Origin: Bremerella sp. JC817
Lineage (GTDB): Bacteria > Planctomycetota > Planctomycetia > Pirellulales > Pirellulaceae
DNA length: 64,000 bases
Assembly (NCBI RefSeq): GCF_040718835.1
Contig: NZ_JBFEFG010000274.1
Coordinates: 620,001 to 684,000, forward strand
Direction of reading: 5' to 3'
Shown here: piece by piece, positions 62,596 to 64,000 of the stretch
Position numbering within the stretch: the first letter of the stretch is position 1
How the letters are laid out: each line of letters starts with the position of its first letter
Program-made: the position numbers and the translations under genes
Notes under the pieces: model-generated
Database searches by the model: none
Told to the model about the DNA's origin: nothing
Seen by the model: the letters and a program-made list of their open reading frames with translations, nothing else

Positions 62596-62791
62596 GAAAA
62601 AGGGGCCTCCGCGGACTCCAGACGAGGGAAAAAACAGATGTGCTCCACAACTGCCAAGTTATAGACGGTACCGAGCCCCCCATCGACTATTTTATGGAAA
62701 GTTTATGTTCGCCTGGGTTCGATCTTTCCACCTCCCCTGCCTCTTCGGGGCAGGCGGGCCGGGATTGGTAAAGTAGAATTCGCAGCGTACC

Positions 62792-64000
62792 ATGAGGGAT
62801 TCCATCCCAACCTCGGAAGCGGTTATACGCGTGAACGATTCGTCAGCAATTCCATTTTTGGCCACCACTGCCTTCGGGATCGAAGCGGTCACCGCGCGCG
62901 AACTGCAACTGCTCGGCTATCAGACCGAGATCGTGGGCTCAGGCCGCGTCCGCTTTACCGGCGACTATCGCGATGCCATGCGGACCAATCTGCATCTGCG
63001 AACCGCCGATCGCATTCTGATTGAAGTCGCCCAGATCCCGGCCGGCGACTTCGATGCACTCTTTGAAGGGGTGAAGGCCCTGCCTTGGGAAACCTGGATC
63101 GATGGCATAGGAGCGTTCCCGGTGAAAGGGCGCAGCTACCAGTCGCAGCTCACTAGTGTTCCGGCGGTGCAGCGAGCCACCAAGCGTGCCATCGTTGAAC
63201 GTCTGCAGTCGGTGCATGGCAACCTCCCGGAAACAGGCGCGAACTACACTATCGAAGTCGCGATTGCCAAAGACATCGCCACGCTGACCATCGATACCTC
63301 AGGTGCCGGCCTGGCCCGACGTGGTTACCTTGATCCCGATCGCCATTCGCCGATGAAGTCGACCTTGGCGGCGGCGCTCGTGCAACTGAGTTACTGGGAC
63401 AAAGACCGCCCTCTGGTCGATCCGTTTTGTGGCAGTGGCATTCTGTTGATCGAAGCGGCGATGATCGCTCGCAAACTCGCGCCGGGTTTACTGCGAGACT
63501 TCGCACTGATCGAATGGCCTGCCGTCGATCAGGAACAATGGCTCGACCTGCAGGAAGAGGCCCGGGCAGAGGAACTGGAGTCGCTGCCAGAGTCGATCAT
63601 CGGCTACGACGAAGATCCTTCCGCCTTGCGGCTGGCCCGTCGCCAGGCGATGTCAGCCGGTGTCCACAAAGACATTCACTTCCAAGAGCAAGCCTTCACG
63701 CAGATGACCAGCAAGCGAAAGTATGGCTGCGTCATCACCAGTCCGCCGTACGACGATCACTCCCGGTCGCGCCGCACGATGTGGGATTTCTACCGCAGTT
63801 TTCCCGACATTTTCCGCCAGTTGCCGACCTGGTCGCACTTCATCCTGACGGCTTTCCCCGAGTTCGAACGAGCGATGGGGCAAGAGGCGAATCGTCGTCG
63901 CAAGATGTACAACGGTCGCGTCGAGTGCCACTACTATCAATTTCATGGGCCACCGCCGCCGAAGGCTGACGCCCCCAACCAGGAAGTCGAAGAAGAAGTC
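62792..64000 (+). CDS. THUMP-containing class I SAM-dependent RNA methyltransferase, COG0116-like (3' end beyond window)
   Basis: The open frame from the ATG at 62792 is 403 codons to the window edge; a GTG at 62831 is an alternative start. The N-terminal half (about 15-180) has FLATTAFGIEAVTARELQLLGY and LHLRTADRILIEVAQ, typical of the THUMP/ferredoxin-like part of RlmL/YpsC proteins, then AGLARRGYLDPDRHSPMKSTLAAALVQL. The methyltransferase part has VDPFCGSGILLIEAAMIA and the catalytic motif TSPPYDDHS. The family usually has NPPYGER there. It probably makes N2-methylguanosine in rRNA. The last visible residues are an acidic, Pro-rich tail after FHGPPPP. Confidence 0.85.
   Translation, partial: MRDSIPTSEAVIRVNDSSAIPFLATTAFGIEAVTARELQLLGYQTEIVGSGRVRFTGDYRDAMRTNLHLRTADRILIEVAQIPAGDFDALFEGVKALPWETWIDGIGAFPVKGRSYQSQLTSVPAVQRATKRAIVERLQSVHGNLPETGANYTIEVAIAKDIATLTIDTSGAGLARRGYLDPDRHSPMKSTLAAALVQLSYWDKDRPLVDPFCGSGILLIEAAMIARKLAPGLLRDFALIEWPAVDQEQWLDLQEEARAEELESLPESIIGYDEDPSALRLARRQAMSAGVHKDIHFQEQAFTQMTSKRKYGCVITSPPYDDHSRSRRTMWDFYRSFPDIFRQLPTWSHFILTAFPEFERAMGQEANRRRKMYNGRVECHYYQFHGPPPPKADAPNQEVEEEV

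Noticed and set aside
62735..62754. CCTGCC/GGCAGG hairpin upstream of the COG0116 gene as a riboswitch or terminator
   Set aside because: Only six base pairs and no T run. It is too weak to call.

Overview
The window reads as chromosomal DNA of a planctomycete, most likely a Pirellulales member close to Blastopirellula or Bremerella. The signs are a DUF1559-type protein, futalosine-pathway menaquinone genes, many large TPR and signal-peptide/Ala-Pro-linker proteins of planctomycete style, a kinase-like gene with an extracytoplasmic half, and intermediate GC with long antisense shadow frames. No insertion sequence, phage, CRISPR array, rRNA or tRNA gene was seen. Both edges cut a gene: fliK on the left and a COG0116 methyltransferase on the right.

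Region 1 (1-14335, minus strand) is a flagellar basal-body and export locus: flgB-flgC-fliE-fliF-fliG-fliH-fliI-fliJ-motE-like-fliK. It is preceded by a histidine kinase and an NtrC-type activator, a possible FlgN-like chaperone and an 840-residue TPR membrane protein. Between the activator gene and flgB lies a near-consensus sigma-54 promoter (GG-N10-GC), with a dense array of TTTGCC/GGCAAA palindromes just upstream. This suggests a self-contained FleSR/FlrBC-like circuit.

Region 2 (14600-22458) holds a catalytically dead-looking alpha/beta hydrolase, malate dehydrogenase, two related planctomycete-type membrane proteins, and an ECF sigma factor followed by a membrane-anchored vWA-like protein (possible anti-sigma). 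Region 3 (22721-29043) is a five-gene envelope cluster: two exported TPR proteins, one TolQ/ExbB-type channel and two ExbD/TolR proteins. The one-TolQ-plus-two-TolR stoichiometry recalls Agl-type motors. Region 4 (29084-37340) carries a Xer recombinase, galE, a PlsC acyltransferase, a YhaM-like exonuclease, a degenerate GGDEF protein, prmC, prfA and rpmE.

Region 5 (37773-43750) is a menaquinone cluster (ubiE/menG, ubiX, ubiA/mqnP, mqnE) followed by three poorly known genes. Region 6 (43770-52895) has recG, rnhA, a sensor kinase with a CX3CH heme-like motif, priA, nadD, a small conserved-looking protein and an NtrB-like kinase. Region 7 (52900-64000) has DAHP synthase (aroF), a zinc-ribbon/STN-like membrane protein with a pseudokinase, threonine aldolase, a DUF1559 protein and the COG0116 methyltransferase.

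The most notable find lies just upstream of the DAHP synthase gene. An unannotated 24-codon ORF (52973-53047) contains nine aromatic residues, including the run WQFYFGFFFTYFP. It is followed by a strong intrinsic terminator (53078-53114) that sits before aroF. A good sigma-70 promoter would start transcription almost on the leader ATG. The layout matches ribosome-mediated attenuation of the E. coli pheL type, apparently with a leaderless leader peptide.
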